Position numbers and translations under genes: made by a program. A DNA stretch of 35,356 bases, from assembly GCA_900696455.1 (NCBI GenBank), contig CAADGB010000503.1, positions 1 to 35,356 on the forward strand, in the 5' to 3' direction. The DNA is from an uncultured delta proteobacterium. Lineage in GTDB: Bacteria; Myxococcota_A; Polyangia; Haliangiales; Haliangiaceae. The notes under the pieces were generated by a model that worked only from the letters and a program-made list of their open reading frames with translations, had not been told where the DNA came from and did not search any database. Below are positions 35,354 through 35,356 of this stretch, piece by piece (within the stretch, counting starts at the first letter, position 1; each line of letters opens with the position of its first letter).

Positions 35354-35356
35354 GCG

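Overview
The window is a very GC-rich, gene-dense stretch of bacterial chromosome. Long open frames on both strands are a by-product of this base composition. Several traits point to a myxobacterium: Asp/Ala-rich linkers behind lipoprotein signals, a PilT-type motility ATPase beside a large c-di-GMP protein, exported c-type cytochrome lipoproteins, and many predicted exported or membrane proteins of unknown function. A Kofleriaceae/Haliangium-like lineage is my best guess, but this is inferred from protein style and not from a marker gene. I see no rRNA, tRNA, CRISPR array, transposase or integrase.

Left part (1-9000): a 5'-truncated protein made of eight carboxypeptidase-regulatory-like repeats and a DUF1697 protein. 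These are followed on the minus strand by a possible 42-residue membrane protein and a two-gene partner-switch pair: a pseudo-receiver/HATPase protein and a STAS/zinc-ribbon protein. Divergent from the pair runs a REC-GGDEF-degenerate GGDEF-EAL protein, with a perfect TATAAT placed so that its mRNA could be leaderless, and then a PilT/PilU-like ATPase. Together this looks like a signalling and surface-motility neighbourhood.

Middle (8987-16990): the most remarkable element. Behind a G-run and an intrinsic-terminator-like hairpin lies a 2428-residue Sec-signal-bearing protein. It joins the SpvB/FG-GAP/TcdB-like half of an insecticidal-toxin B component to an RHS core and a C-terminal ADP-ribosyltransferase-like toxin tip. 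A 163-residue orphan gene starts 3 bases after its stop and is the candidate immunity gene. The tip has visibly lower GC than the flanks. The window holds no TcA, VgrG, PAAR or T6SS gene, so how it is delivered is open.

Right part (17208-35356): a Tat-type lipoprotein phosphoesterase (phospholipase C/acid phosphatase family) followed by the relic of a GNAT acetyltransferase; an ElaA-like acetyltransferase translationally coupled to a lipoprotein; a LOG-family nucleotide-processing protein; a Tat-exported flavin amine oxidase; an operon of two CxxCH (haem c) lipoproteins; a fungal-CS2-like cysteine synthase; a putative outer-membrane barrel; and a tightly coupled operon of membrane metallophosphoesterase, 806-residue unknown membrane protein and cholesterol-oxidase-like GMC flavoprotein. 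A tiny SD-led ORF sits in front of the last gene.

All assignments come from reading motifs by eye. No database search, structure prediction or alignment was run.
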